NCBI GenBank assembly: GCA_002482965.1
Contig: DLGZ01000076.1
Location: forward strand, 35,043 to 99,042
Direction: 5' to 3'
Source: Verrucomicrobiaceae bacterium UBA7681
GTDB taxonomy: Bacteria > Verrucomicrobiota > Verrucomicrobiia > Verrucomicrobiales > Verrucomicrobiaceae
Length of the DNA stretch: 64,000 nucleotides
A program made the position numbers and the translations under genes. How positions within the stretch are numbered: the stretch's first letter is position 1; each line of letters opens with the position of its first letter. The notes under the pieces are model-generated. The model saw nothing but the letters and a program-made list of their open reading frames with translations. It was not told the origin of the DNA and searched no databases. Shown here piece after piece: positions 52,299 through 61,393 of this stretch.

Positions 52299-52862
52299 AT
52301 GGCTGAAGAAACGATCCCTACCGCACCTGTCGCAGCAGCTCCCGCTCCCGCTCCTGCCCCAGCAGTTCCCGCTCCTGCGGTTCCCGCTAATCCTGCCGCA
52401 CCAGCGGATCAGCGCGTCTCCACCAGTGGTGACAAGCAGGTTTCCCAGAACGTCTGGCTCGAAATCGGTGGTGAAGCCGCTGAACAGAAGGTCGTCAAGG
52501 CCAAGGGTTCCAAAAACGTTTCCTCTGGCATTGTCCATGTGTACGCCACCTTCAACAACACCATCGTCACGATCACTGACCGTGCAGGTGGTGTGATCGG
52601 CTGGTCCACATCTGGCAAGATGGGCTTCCGTGGTTCCCGTAAAGGCACCGCATACGCCGCTCAGGTCGTTGCTCAGGATGCCTGCCGTCAGGCGATGGGC
52701 CATGGTCTGCGTGAAGCTGAAGTTCGCCTTCGTGGTCCTGGCTCCGGCCGTGAGTCCGCCGTGCGTGCCGTTCAGGCCCTTGGTGTCGAAGTCACCACCA
52801 TCAAGGATGTGACCCCAATCCCGCACAACGGCTGCCGTCCGCCAAAAGCACGTCGCGTCTAA
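52299..52862 (+). CDS. rpsK: 30S ribosomal protein S11 with Ala/Pro-rich N-terminal extension
   Basis: A 187-residue S11; the conserved part (NVSSGIVHVYATFNNTIVTI to the basic end NGCRPPKARRV) occupies the last 120 residues. The first 55-65 residues are an Ala/Pro-rich low-complexity extension (VAAAPAPAPAPAVPAPAVP) not present in typical S11 of about 130 residues. The in-frame ATG at 52299 is the only start before the core, so the extension is probably translated. S11 is part of the small-subunit platform and contacts the mRNA exit region. Confidence 0.94.
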   Translation: MAEETIPTAPVAAAPAPAPAPAVPAPAVPANPAAPADQRVSTSGDKQVSQNVWLEIGGEAAEQKVVKAKGSKNVSSGIVHVYATFNNTIVTITDRAGGVIGWSTSGKMGFRGSRKGTAYAAQVVAQDACRQAMGHGLREAEVRLRGPGSGRESAVRAVQALGVEVTTIKDVTPIPHNGCRPPKARRV

Positions 52863-52889
52863 TTTTTCAGCTCTTTTCTACTACCCACT

Positions 52890-53504
52890 ATGGCACGCTA
52901 CACAGGTCCTCGCGAAAAAATCAATCGTCGTTTCGGCATTGCGCTTTTCGGTCCTTCCAAATCTCTCGAAACCCGTAACTTCCCACCAGGGCAGCACGGT
53001 GCGCGCAACACTCGCCGCAAGACTTCCGAATACGGCACCGCCCTCGCTGAAAAGCAGAAGCTGCGCTATCAGTACGGTCTCATGGAAAAGCAGTTCCGCC
53101 GCTTCTTCGCCGAAGCTCAGCGCCGCAAGGGCGTGACCGGTGAAAACCTGCTTCAGATGCTCGAACTGCGCCTCGACAACGTCGTGTATCGTATGGGCTT
53201 CGCCAACACCCGTTTCGCTTCCCGTCAGCTCACCAGCCATCGTCACATCACTGTGAACGGCAAGGTCGTGAACATCGCCAGCTACCAGTGCAAGCCCGGT
53301 GACGTTGTCGCCGCCCGCACCACCAGCCAGCGCAGTCAGCAGCTCATCGGTCGTTTCCTTGAAATGACCCAGGGCACGCCTGCTTCCGACTGGATGACCG
53401 TCGATCGCGACAAGATGAGTGGTGTGGTCAATCGCGTCCCAGTGCGCGAAGAGATCAACCCGATCGCCAACGAGCAGCTCGTCGTCGAACTCTACTCCCG
53501 TTAA
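52890..53504 (+). CDS. rpsD: 30S ribosomal protein S4
   Basis: A complete 204-residue S4, a primary 16S rRNA binder; S4 represses its own operon in some bacteria. It has the N-terminal domain (YTGPREKINRRFGIALFG) without the zinc Cys set, and the S4 RNA-binding region (RLDNVVYRMGFANTRFASRQ). The operon ends here with a strong terminator; rpoA and rplQ, often next, are not present. Confidence 0.97.
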   Translation: MARYTGPREKINRRFGIALFGPSKSLETRNFPPGQHGARNTRRKTSEYGTALAEKQKLRYQYGLMEKQFRRFFAEAQRRKGVTGENLLQMLELRLDNVVYRMGFANTRFASRQLTSHRHITVNGKVVNIASYQCKPGDVVAARTTSQRSQQLIGRFLEMTQGTPASDWMTVDRDKMSGVVNRVPVREEINPIANEQLVVELYSR

Positions 53505-53534
53505 TCCCTCAGGATTAGCCATCAAACTTCAAGA

Positions 53535-53558
53535 GGGACGCTTTCGAGCGTCCCTTTT
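53535..53558 (+). terminator. Rho-independent terminator of the ribosomal operon
   Basis: An 8-base-pair stem, gggacgct (53535-53542) with agcgtccc (53547-53554), encloses a ttcg tetraloop and is followed by tttt-gc-tttt. It lies 30 bases after the rpsD stop. Confidence 0.95.
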
Positions 53559-53590
53559 GCTTTTCCACTTTTTCACCCTAGGTTTCCCTC

Positions 53591-53890
53591 ATGACCCCGA
53601 CCCGCCTGGAACTCATCGGCACTGAAGTCGCCCTCGTTTGGAGCGATGGCACGGAGCAATACATCGCCATGGAAAAACTCCGTGCCGCATCACCCAGCGC
53701 CGAGAACACTGGCGAACGCGATCTGCTGGGAAAGAAGATCGGCGGCACCGATCAAAAGCACTTTCCCGGCGTCACCGTGAAGGACTGGCGCATGGTCGGC
53801 GGCTACGCCATTCAGTTCGACTTCAGTGACGGCCACAACACCGGCTTATACACCTTTGATTATCTGAGGGCGCTTGGAGCGGCTGAATGA
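53591..53890 (+). CDS. DUF971-family protein
   Basis: A 99-residue protein with the DUF971 fold, as found at the N-terminus of gamma-butyrobetaine hydroxylase (ALVWSDGTEQYIAMEKLRAASP, then IQFDFSDGHNTGLYTFDYLRAL). Stand-alone DUF971 proteins are often found near Fe-S or ApbC/Mrp genes, but the role is not established. It follows the ribosomal terminator and is convergent with yjbQ. Confidence 0.85.
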   Translation: MTPTRLELIGTEVALVWSDGTEQYIAMEKLRAASPSAENTGERDLLGKKIGGTDQKHFPGVTVKDWRMVGGYAIQFDFSDGHNTGLYTFDYLRALGAAE

Positions 53891-53919
53891 CAAAAACGCC
53901 AATTTAGGCATACCGCATT

Positions 53920-54339
53920 TCATTCCCCCACCACACTGACCACCACGCTCCGCGCATGCGGAGCCCGGCGGTGCTCAAAAAGAAAAATACCCTGCCAAGT
54001 CCCCAGCACAAGGCGGCCATTCATAACGGGAATGACTTCGGAGGTGCGGGTCAGCGCCATGCGCAGGTGGCTCGGCATGTCATCCGGCCCTTCGTAGGTG
54101 TGAACGAAATAGGGTGTGTCCTCCGGCACAAGGTGGTCAAAGAAACTGTGCAGATCCGTGCGCGCTGAAGGGTCGGCATTCTCGTAGATCACCAGGCTCG
54201 CGCTCGTGTGCTGCACGAAGACAGTGACTGTGCCTGTGCGGATGCCACTGGCGCGCACAATTTCCTGGCAGCGCTCGGTGATCTCGTAGGTGCCTTTGCC
54301 TCGGGTGGAGATGGAGAACTGATCTGCGTGGGCGGTCAT
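53920..54339 (-). CDS. yjbQ: YjbQ/UPF0047-family protein
   Basis: A 139-residue protein of the YjbQ/UPF0047 family with the typical HTSASLVIYENADPSARTDLHSF block and the C-terminal LVLGTWQGIFLFEHR. The His, Glu and Asp residues expected at the metal site are present. Members have been linked to thiamine-phosphate synthase activity. It is leftward and convergent with DUF971. Confidence 0.92.
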   Translation of the reverse strand: MTAHADQFSISTRGKGTYEITERCQEIVRASGIRTGTVTVFVQHTSASLVIYENADPSARTDLHSFFDHLVPEDTPYFVHTYEGPDDMPSHLRMALTRTSEVIPVMNGRLVLGTWQGIFLFEHRRAPHARSVVVSVVGE

Positions 54340-54380
54340 GGGTGGAGGGGGAGCTGGTGATGTGAGTGATGGTCACAAAA

Positions 54381-54409
54381 ATGCCATGTGACTCATCATC
54401 ACATGGCAT
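54381..54409 (-). terminator. Rho-independent terminator of the peroxiredoxin gene
   Basis: A perfect 11-base stem, atgccatgtga (54381-54391) with tcacatggcat (54399-54409), and a 7-base loop. Read leftward it is followed by TTTTTGTG. It lies 26 bases past the peroxiredoxin stop and before the yjbQ start. Confidence 0.88.
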
Positions 54410-54434
54410 CTGATTTTGTTAAGCCGCAGGTCGA

Positions 54435-54905
54435 TTACGACAGCTCTGCCAGCTTGGCTTTCACCGCATCGAAGTTCGGCAGGTCCTTTGGGGTGGCGGT
54501 CTGCTCGGCGTATTGGATGACGCCGTTCTTGTCGATAACGAAGGCTGCACGGGCCGAAGTGTCACCGATGCCGGCGAGGCCTGGGAAGAGCACGTCATAA
54601 GCCTTGGTGGTTTCCTTGTTCAGGTCGCTCACCAGGGGGATGCCGATCTTTTCCTTCTGAGCCCAGGCTTCCTGTGCGAAGGGGCTGTCCACGCTGATGC
54701 CGATGACATCGGCATTCAGGTCGCTGTAGGAGCTGAGGCCTGCGGTGATGTCGCAGAGTTCCTGGGTGCAGACGCCAGTGAAAGCGAGGGGGAAGAACAG
54801 CAGGACGGTGTTCTTGCCGGCTGCGAGCGAGACATCGCTGAGACCGGAGGCGGATTTTGATTTGAGGGTGAAGCCAGGGGCTTTGGAACCGACGGAGAGT
54901 GCCAT
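54435..54905 (-). CDS. Peroxiredoxin, AhpE/BCP-like
   Basis: A 156-residue thioredoxin-fold peroxidase. The peroxidatic Cys is in FFPLAFTGVCTQELCD, with a second Cys four residues later (C-x4-C), and the Thr and Arg of the active site (PLAFTGVC, TSARAAFVID) are present. It reduces peroxides; the layout matches single-domain AhpE/BCP-type enzymes. It has its own terminator and no regulator beside it. Confidence 0.93.
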   Translation of the reverse strand: MALSVGSKAPGFTLKSKSASGLSDVSLAAGKNTVLLFFPLAFTGVCTQELCDITAGLSSYSDLNADVIGISVDSPFAQEAWAQKEKIGIPLVSDLNKETTKAYDVLFPGLAGIGDTSARAAFVIDKNGVIQYAEQTATPKDLPNFDAVKAKLAELS

Positions 54906-55025
54906 AGAGGTTGTGTGGGTGTGGGTTGAGTTCGGGCCGGGTGGCCAGGAGTCTGGCTATCAAGGCCAGACTGGCCTTCAGGTCAAACTAACGTTGCTGC
55001 TCTCCCAGTCAGAAGCTCCGCGGTT

Positions 55026-56453
55026 TTACGCCAGAGGCAGAAGTTCTTTGATGGGATCGCCGAAGGGCAGGATGGGCATCGGGCGGCCTTGGAAATCGTC
55101 AAATGTGTCCTCTGGGTCGATGCCCAGATGCTGGTACACCGTGGCCCAGAGGTCGTTGGGACTCAGGGGACGTTCGATGGGGTATTCGGCTCGTGGATTC
55201 GTCGCGCCGATGATCTGGCCCGTCTGCATGCCGCCGCCGCTGACGATGAAGGACATGGCATTGGGCCAATGATCACGCCCGGGCTGGCTCACACTGGTCT
55301 GGGTGCCGACTTGGGTATTGATCTTGGGAGTGCGGCCAAATTCTCCGGTGATGATGACGAGCACGTCTTTGTCGAGCCCACGCTGATGGATGTCTTCGAT
55401 CAATGCGGACGCCGCCTGATCATACACGGGCATGCGCCAGCGGGCATCGGCATACATGTCGCAGTTCACCGCGTGGCTGTCCCAGTTGTAGGTGCAGTTC
55501 TTCGGGATGGGGGTGGAGAAGGGGTTCTCCCAGACCATCGTTACAAATCGGCAGCCAGCCTCCACAAGCCGCCGCGCCATGAGGCCGCGCTGGCCGTAGG
55601 TGCTGTAGCCGTAGCGTTCGCGAGTTTGAGTGGACTCCTTGGTCAGGTCAAAGGCATCACGCACAGCGGGTGTGGTGAGCATGCCAAAGGCACGCTGGCT
55701 GAAGCTATCCATGGCCTCCATGAGGCCGCTGCGGTCCATTTCGCGCTTGAGATTGTCCATGCCTTTGAGCAGATGCATGCGGTCGTCCATGCGCGCTGCC
55801 ATGTCAGGCGTCAGACCGATGTTCTCGATTTTGAAATCTTTGGCGCTAGGATCACCCACCACCATGAAGGGCGATGCAGAAGGCCCGAGATAGGCCGCAC
55901 CCATCGAGAATATATCAATGCCGCTGCGATTGCGATCCACACCTGCCACACAGGTCGGCATTGGCTGCCCAGCGCGTTGCAGCTTGCGGGTGATGATCGA
56001 CTGCACCGACGGCGCATCATTGACGAATCCGACCGGCAGAGCGGGATTGCGCCCGGTCATGAAGCGCTTGTGCCCGCCGCCGTGATCCGAAAACTCGTGG
56101 TGCACACTGCGGATGATGTTGAACTTGTCGGCGATCTTTGCCTGTTTGGGAAACAGTTCACTAATGTGTGTGCCCGGTACCTTGGTGCGGATCGGATTGA
56201 GTACGCCGCGATATTCCACCGGGGCGTTTGGCTTCATGTCGTAGCTTTCGAGCTGTGACATGCCGCCTGGCAGCCAGACAAAAATGACTGACTTGTCCTT
56301 GAGCCGTTTTCCTGCCGCTTTGGCAATCGTCTCTGCGCGCAAGGCGTCACTTAATGACCATCCCGTGAGTCCGAGCGTGCCCATGCTGAGAAAACTCCGC
56401 CGTGACAGAGGGCCGGAACAGCGGTGAGGAGATGCGGACGAGGAAAACGACAT
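55026..56453 (-). CDS. DUF1501 secreted protein (sulfatase-like fold) with Tat signal
   Basis: A 475-residue DUF1501 protein from the ATG at 56453. It starts with a twin-arginine signal (LSRRSFLSMGTLGLTG). DUF1501 has an alkaline-phosphatase/sulfatase-like fold; here the expected strands include VIFVWLPGGMSQLESYDMKP near the start, ITGEFGRTPKIN and the GRDHWPNAMSFIVSGGG block. In planctomycetes and verrucomicrobia such genes are often paired with cytochrome-domain PSD1-type genes. Here that partner is not adjacent, though a related protein begins at the right edge. The substrate is unknown; the activity is probably periplasmic or on the surface. Confidence 0.9.
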   Translation of the reverse strand: MSFSSSASPHRCSGPLSRRSFLSMGTLGLTGWSLSDALRAETIAKAAGKRLKDKSVIFVWLPGGMSQLESYDMKPNAPVEYRGVLNPIRTKVPGTHISELFPKQAKIADKFNIIRSVHHEFSDHGGGHKRFMTGRNPALPVGFVNDAPSVQSIITRKLQRAGQPMPTCVAGVDRNRSGIDIFSMGAAYLGPSASPFMVVGDPSAKDFKIENIGLTPDMAARMDDRMHLLKGMDNLKREMDRSGLMEAMDSFSQRAFGMLTTPAVRDAFDLTKESTQTRERYGYSTYGQRGLMARRLVEAGCRFVTMVWENPFSTPIPKNCTYNWDSHAVNCDMYADARWRMPVYDQAASALIEDIHQRGLDKDVLVIITGEFGRTPKINTQVGTQTSVSQPGRDHWPNAMSFIVSGGGMQTGQIIGATNPRAEYPIERPLSPNDLWATVYQHLGIDPEDTFDDFQGRPMPILPFGDPIKELLPLA

Positions 56454-56535
56454 GGAATAACACGCATACGTCTCGAATGCGGCATGAACTTTCACAGGGA
56501 GGGGCAATAAGCTCCCCGACTCCCGGTCCCACCAG

Positions 56536-57417
56536 TCACCTCGTCAGCAAATCCATGAACCTCTGCATGGCTGGAGCCGGTGTTCCCGAAGGGCGTGCAA
56601 AGACGTGCGAAATTTTGGGCGCTTTCCGAATGGAAACCATCGCAGCCGCGCCGCCAACCACTCGGCTTAATGAAGCTGGCAGCAGAGCGATCCCTGTGCC
56701 CGCCGCCACCATGACCGCGACGGCCTGCGCACGTGGAGACTGTAGCACGATGCGCGGTCGAAAACCCGCCTGGGCGCACACGGTGTGCAGGTATGCGGCA
56801 AAGGCTGGCGCCGCCTCGCTTGACACCGCCACCAGCGCCTCTCCCGCAAGTGCGCGCAGATCGATCTGCCGCCGTGTCGCGAGCGGATGGCCAAAGGGCA
56901 CAAAGGCTGCGAGTGCTTCCTCTCGCCACGGCAGGAGCTGAATGCCAGGAGTGCGTTTGTCCGGCGGCAGACCGATGAAACCGCCGTCCAGAGTGCCGCG
57001 TTGCAATGCCGCCAGTTGATCCGCTGGAGGAAGGTCGTGCATCAGCAGTTGCACCTGCGGATATATCTCGCGGAAGGCCCGCAGCACCTCCACGAGCTCC
57101 GGGCTCAACACCGCGCTCACAAACCCCAGCCGCAGCCGTTCCGTCTGCCCGGAGGCAAATCGCCGCGTGGTTTCTCCCGCGCGGATGAGCTGCGGCATGA
57201 CCGTGCGCGTCTCCTCATAAAACACCGCGCCAGCCGCCGTCAGCGACACCTTCCGGCCGCTGCGGTCAAACAGCACCGTGCCCAGCCGCTCCTCCAGCGC
57301 GCGCACGTGCCGGGAAAGTGGAGGTTGCGCCAGATGCAGCTTTTGCGCCGCACGGGTGAATGACAGCTCCTCCGCCACGGCGGTGAAGCACTCGAGTTCG
57401 CGCAGGGAAAAGTCCAT
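56536..57417 (-). CDS. LysR-family transcriptional regulator
   Basis: A 293-residue regulator with the N-terminal winged helix (LRELECFTAVAEELSFTRAAQKLHLAQPPLSRHVRALE) and the periplasmic-binding-type effector domain (RLGFVSAVLSPELVEVLRAF). It is divergent from ilvD, with only about 70 bases between the starts, the usual arrangement for a LysR regulator and its target. A T-N11-A-type binding site is expected there but was not fixed by eye. The effector may be a branched-chain amino acid intermediate. Confidence 0.94.
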   Translation of the reverse strand: MDFSLRELECFTAVAEELSFTRAAQKLHLAQPPLSRHVRALEERLGTVLFDRSGRKVSLTAAGAVFYEETRTVMPQLIRAGETTRRFASGQTERLRLGFVSAVLSPELVEVLRAFREIYPQVQLLMHDLPPADQLAALQRGTLDGGFIGLPPDKRTPGIQLLPWREEALAAFVPFGHPLATRRQIDLRALAGEALVAVSSEAAPAFAAYLHTVCAQAGFRPRIVLQSPRAQAVAVMVAAGTGIALLPASLSRVVGGAAAMVSIRKAPKISHVFARPSGTPAPAMQRFMDLLTR

Positions 57418-57487
57418 ACCGAAACGGTATCACAAATCAACAAAAGCGGTAGTTTTGTCATGCGCACTGACGGGCTAACGCAAGACC

Positions 57488-59188
57488 ATGGCCATCAGCG
57501 ACACCATCAAACGCGGCACCCTGCGTGCCCCCCACCGCAGTCTCCTCCGCGCCACCGGCGCCATCCAGTCTGAGAGTGACTGGGACAAGCCCTTCATCGC
57601 CGTGGCGAATTCCTTCGTGCAGATCATCCCCGGCCACGCGCATCTCGACGTCGTTGGGCGCAAGGTCCGCGCCGCCATCCGCGCTGCAGGCGGCGTGCCG
57701 TTTGAGTTCAATACCATCGGCGTGGACGACGGCATCGCCATGGGGCACGGTGGCATGAACTACTCGCTCGCCTCGCGTGAGATCATCGCGGATTCGATTG
57801 AGACCATGCTCCGCGCGCATTGCTTCGACGGCGTCGTTTGCATCCCCAATTGCGACAAGATCGTGCCCGGCATGATGATGGGCGCGGCGCGGGTGAATAT
57901 CCCCTCCGTCTTTGTTTCTGGTGGACCCATGGCCGCAGGGCGCAATCCCACCACCGGCCAGGCGCAGGATCTCGCCTCTGTGTTTGAAGCCGTCGGTCGC
58001 TTCTCAACGAATGCGATCACTGAAAGCGAACTCGGCGAAATTGAGCGCAGTGCGTGCCCCACCTGCGGCTCGTGCTCCGGCATGTTCACCGCCAATTCCA
58101 TGAATTGCCTGTGCGAGGCCCTCGGCCTTGCTCTGCCCGGTAACGGCTCCATTCTCGCCGTCGATCCGCAGCGCGATGCACTCTTCGAGGCTGCGGGCCG
58201 GGCCATCGTCGATCTCGTCGCGCGGAACATCCTCCCCTCGGACATCCTCACCCGCGCTGCTTTTGAAAACGCGCTCGCGTTGGACATGGCCATGGGCGGC
58301 TCGTCCAACACCATTCTCCACACACTCGCCGTTGCACGCGAGGCCGGCGTGGATCTCCGGCTTGATGAAATCAACGCCATCTCAGACCGCGTCCCGCACG
58401 TCTGCAAAGTCGCGCCGTCCGGCCTGCACCACATGGAGGACATCGACCGCGCAGGCGGCATCTCTGCCATCCTGCGCACCCTTAGCATGCGCCCCGGACT
58501 GCTGCATCTTGATGCCATCACTGTCAGTGGTCGCACGCTCGGTGAAACCATCGCCACCGCCGAAGTCCGCGATGTCGATGTTATCCGTCCATTGGACAAC
58601 GCGTACTCACCACGCGGTGGTCTGGCCATCCTCTTTGGCAATCTCGCGCCGCAAGGTGCCGTGGTGAAAGCCGCAGGAGTCGCGCCCGCCATGATGTTCT
58701 TTCGCGGCCCCGCCGTGATCTTTGAGTCCGAAGAAACTGCCCGCATCGGCATCCTCGTCGGTCAGGTCAAAGCCGGAGACGTTGTCGTCATTCGGTATGA
58801 GGGCCCGCGTGGCGGACCTGGCATGCAGGAAATGCTTGCCCCTACGTCTGCGCTGGCCGGTCGTCTACTCGCCGACTCCGTGGCACTCATCACCGACGGC
58901 CGTTTCTCCGGTGCCACACGCGGCGGAGCCATCGGCCACGTCTCACCTGAGGCCGCCGCGGGCGGTCCCATCGCACTCATCGAACCCGGCGACCTCATCG
59001 AGATCGACATCCCCCAGCGCCGCCTCACCCTGCAAGTGGACGACTCCGTTCTCCAAGAACGCGCTCGCCACTGGCGTCCACGTGGGCAAGCAGACCTCGG
59101 CCACGGCTACCTCGCCCGATACGCCAGCATGGTCTCCAGCGCGGATGAAGGAGCTGTGCTCAAACTGCCGCAGTTGAGTTGGTATTGA
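57488..59188 (+). CDS. ilvD: Dihydroxy-acid dehydratase
   Basis: A 566-residue dehydratase that makes 2-keto acids from 2,3-dihydroxy acids in valine and isoleucine synthesis. It matches the Escherichia coli type. The PGHAHL opening stands in place of the PCN.HL of the other class, with IPNCDKIVPGM and CPTCGSCSGMFTANSMNCL supplying the Fe-S cluster cysteines. The C-terminal DGRFSGATRGG and GHVSPEAAAGG blocks are conserved. It is about 50 residues shorter than the E. coli protein but complete in these motifs. Its LysR neighbour is the likely regulator. Confidence 0.96.
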   Translation: MAISDTIKRGTLRAPHRSLLRATGAIQSESDWDKPFIAVANSFVQIIPGHAHLDVVGRKVRAAIRAAGGVPFEFNTIGVDDGIAMGHGGMNYSLASREIIADSIETMLRAHCFDGVVCIPNCDKIVPGMMMGAARVNIPSVFVSGGPMAAGRNPTTGQAQDLASVFEAVGRFSTNAITESELGEIERSACPTCGSCSGMFTANSMNCLCEALGLALPGNGSILAVDPQRDALFEAAGRAIVDLVARNILPSDILTRAAFENALALDMAMGGSSNTILHTLAVAREAGVDLRLDEINAISDRVPHVCKVAPSGLHHMEDIDRAGGISAILRTLSMRPGLLHLDAITVSGRTLGETIATAEVRDVDVIRPLDNAYSPRGGLAILFGNLAPQGAVVKAAGVAPAMMFFRGPAVIFESEETARIGILVGQVKAGDVVVIRYEGPRGGPGMQEMLAPTSALAGRLLADSVALITDGRFSGATRGGAIGHVSPEAAAGGPIALIEPGDLIEIDIPQRRLTLQVDDSVLQERARHWRPRGQADLGHGYLARYASMVSSADEGAVLKLPQLSWY

Positions 59189-59343
59189 GCCGCGCAAAAT
59201 AACTCGCGGCCACAATTCCAGCAACGGCTGGAACTATGGATGGGATCGGAGATTGCAAAGTTTTTCCATTTCGCTTTCCAGAGCTTGACGAAGGCGGAGA
59301 AGGCGGGCTGAAATGAGGCTACGTCATTTCACGCGCTCGACTC

Positions 59344-61272
59344 ATGAATCAGTCAACCTCTCATCGTCTCCGCCCTGCATGGTTTGAACCCCTCATCAAC
59401 GCCCTGGGTTTGCAGCCGGATTCCACGGCGGCGGAGGTGCTGAAGAAGGCTGATGCCGTGGCCAACACCCTCGCGCCCAACACGCGTCGGCTGTGGAAAT
59501 GGATACTCACACTCGAAGGCGTGGCCGTCGTGCTGCCGCTGCTCTGGCTGCTCGTGCTGCGGCTCGGCTGGCACCCGGGCTACACTGCCTTTGCCGTCCT
59601 GACCTGCACGCTGATGATCGTCGGCGTCTGCTGGTGGCTGCGCTGGCGCGGCATGCAGCATACCTGGACACGTGCGCGTCTCCTGGCCGAGATCGCACGT
59701 TCGGCGGATGCCTGCTGCTGGCTGCCGGGACGCGTCACCGTGGAGGCGCTGTCTTCTGCGCCAAAGCTCCAGGTCATCGCCAACGGTCTTCCCCAAAACC
59801 CCGCACGTGAAGAGGCATCGGATCTGGAATCCCTGAAGCAGCGCTATCTAACAGAGCGCATCCAGCACCAGCGCCAACACTATTACGACAAGCGCATCGC
59901 AGCCATCCAGGAGCGGAAACATTTCAGTCGCTGGGTCACGCGCTCGCTGGATGGCGCCCTCTTTCTCGCCGTGGCCGGCGCAGCCCTGGCCATCAGTGGC
60001 AAGGCGGACTACCTCCTGCGCATCTCCGGCTCAGACTATGTCATGGGCCTCGCGGGTACCTCACTCCCGCTGGTCGCCATTTTGATGCAGTCACTCAGTT
60101 CCTTTCTGGAACTCAACCGCCGCACCGGACGCTACGCACTCCAGATCGATTTTCTAGACGCCGTCAGCGCTCGACTGCAGGAGGCCGCCACACTCTCAGA
60201 GGCCATGGCCGTGGTGCACCAAGTGGAAAACGTGCTCCTCGGTGAAGTCGTTGAATGGTTTTACCAAGCCGAGCACGCCGAGTTTTTCTACCGCAGCAAA
60301 AACGTCGATGAGGCCGCCACCATCACGGCCACCGTGGAGCAGACACGCCATGCGTGGTACTACCGGTTCCTCGGCAGTCTTTCCGCCAGCGTCGGCTTCA
60401 TCGTCTCAGTCATCCTCGGTCGTCTCGTCATTGTCGCCATCGCCATCGTCCTCACTTCCGCATGGATCGCGTGGCACGTGCCAAAAGACTACGTCGCCAC
60501 CAGCGCCATCCATCGGCGGGATGGCCGCCTGCTTTCCAGTGCCACCGCCGATGGCTGGAATCCACCGCCCCAGCGCGCGGCACACGGCTTCATCCTCATC
60601 GCCCACGGGCTGCATGACGGTGCCAACCGCAAGGAAGACAAGAGCCGCTGGATGGAGCGCATGCAGAACACGCTGGAAAAGAGCACCGAATTCAAGGAGC
60701 GCCTGCCGGACATCTGCCTCGTGGACTGGCACGAGGCCGCGCTCGACCCCTCCCTCGATCACAATTTCCTCAATGACCTCGCCGCCATCCGCTCCATGGG
60801 CGAGGAGATCGGCACAATCGTCGGCTGCAAGCTCGCCATGGCCGTCAAATCCGGCAAAATCCAGCCCGACCAGCCCATGCACTTCATCGGCCACAGCGCC
60901 GGCGGCTTCGTCGTCATGGCCGCCGCGCGCACCCTCGGCATCCTCGGCATCAAGCCGCAGAACCTTCGCCTCACCATCCTCGATACCCCGCTGCCAGACG
61001 TCAAAGAACAAGGCGACCTCAGGTATGTCGCCCGGGATTTTCCCCTCGACTACTACTGCACCTCTGCCTTTGCCCAAGGCGTGCCCGCGCAGGGATGGCT
61101 CCCCTTGTTCAGCCGCTTTCAAATCAAGCGCGAAGAAAAGATGAACGCCTTCACCGATGCCCACTCCTACGCCTATGAATGGTTCATCAACAGCATCGTC
61201 AATCACGACAAGGAAGGCTTTGCCAGGTCCCCCTTCATGCAGCAGCTGACACCCGCCGCACCGCCTCCCTGA
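59344..61272 (+). CDS. SLATT-like multi-pass membrane protein fused to an alpha/beta-hydrolase
   Basis: A 642-residue protein. Two or more membrane hairpins fill the first 380 residues: about 51-75 and 79-102, then 203-220 and 233-256, then 343-380. Between them are Arg/Glu-rich helices (ARLLAEIARSADACC, HQRQHYYDKRIAAIQERKHF, LNRRTGRYALQIDFLDAVSA) of the SLATT/DUF4231 pattern. From about residue 410 there is an alpha/beta-hydrolase domain (ILIAHGLHDG, nucleophile elbow FIGHSAGGF near residue 517), so it probably cleaves an ester or lipid at the membrane. SLATT domains are known as pore-forming or membrane-disrupting effectors of conflict systems. It converges on a second SLATT gene. The domain calls are by pattern. 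Confidence 0.7.
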   Translation: MNQSTSHRLRPAWFEPLINALGLQPDSTAAEVLKKADAVANTLAPNTRRLWKWILTLEGVAVVLPLLWLLVLRLGWHPGYTAFAVLTCTLMIVGVCWWLRWRGMQHTWTRARLLAEIARSADACCWLPGRVTVEALSSAPKLQVIANGLPQNPAREEASDLESLKQRYLTERIQHQRQHYYDKRIAAIQERKHFSRWVTRSLDGALFLAVAGAALAISGKADYLLRISGSDYVMGLAGTSLPLVAILMQSLSSFLELNRRTGRYALQIDFLDAVSARLQEAATLSEAMAVVHQVENVLLGEVVEWFYQAEHAEFFYRSKNVDEAATITATVEQTRHAWYYRFLGSLSASVGFIVSVILGRLVIVAIAIVLTSAWIAWHVPKDYVATSAIHRRDGRLLSSATADGWNPPPQRAAHGFILIAHGLHDGANRKEDKSRWMERMQNTLEKSTEFKERLPDICLVDWHEAALDPSLDHNFLNDLAAIRSMGEEIGTIVGCKLAMAVKSGKIQPDQPMHFIGHSAGGFVVMAAARTLGILGIKPQNLRLTILDTPLPDVKEQGDLRYVARDFPLDYYCTSAFAQGVPAQGWLPLFSRFQIKREEKMNAFTDAHSYAYEWFINSIVNHDKEGFARSPFMQQLTPAAPPP

Positions 61273-61393
61273 GCTCGCGTTGGCTGAGAGCTTCAACCAT
61301 CAAAGGCCCGTCAATTCATCCTCCATGGCTGCACCTCGCTCGATGAGCTGGAATGGATGATTGGTTGAAGTGAAAATTTTCCGCGTTTCCCGC

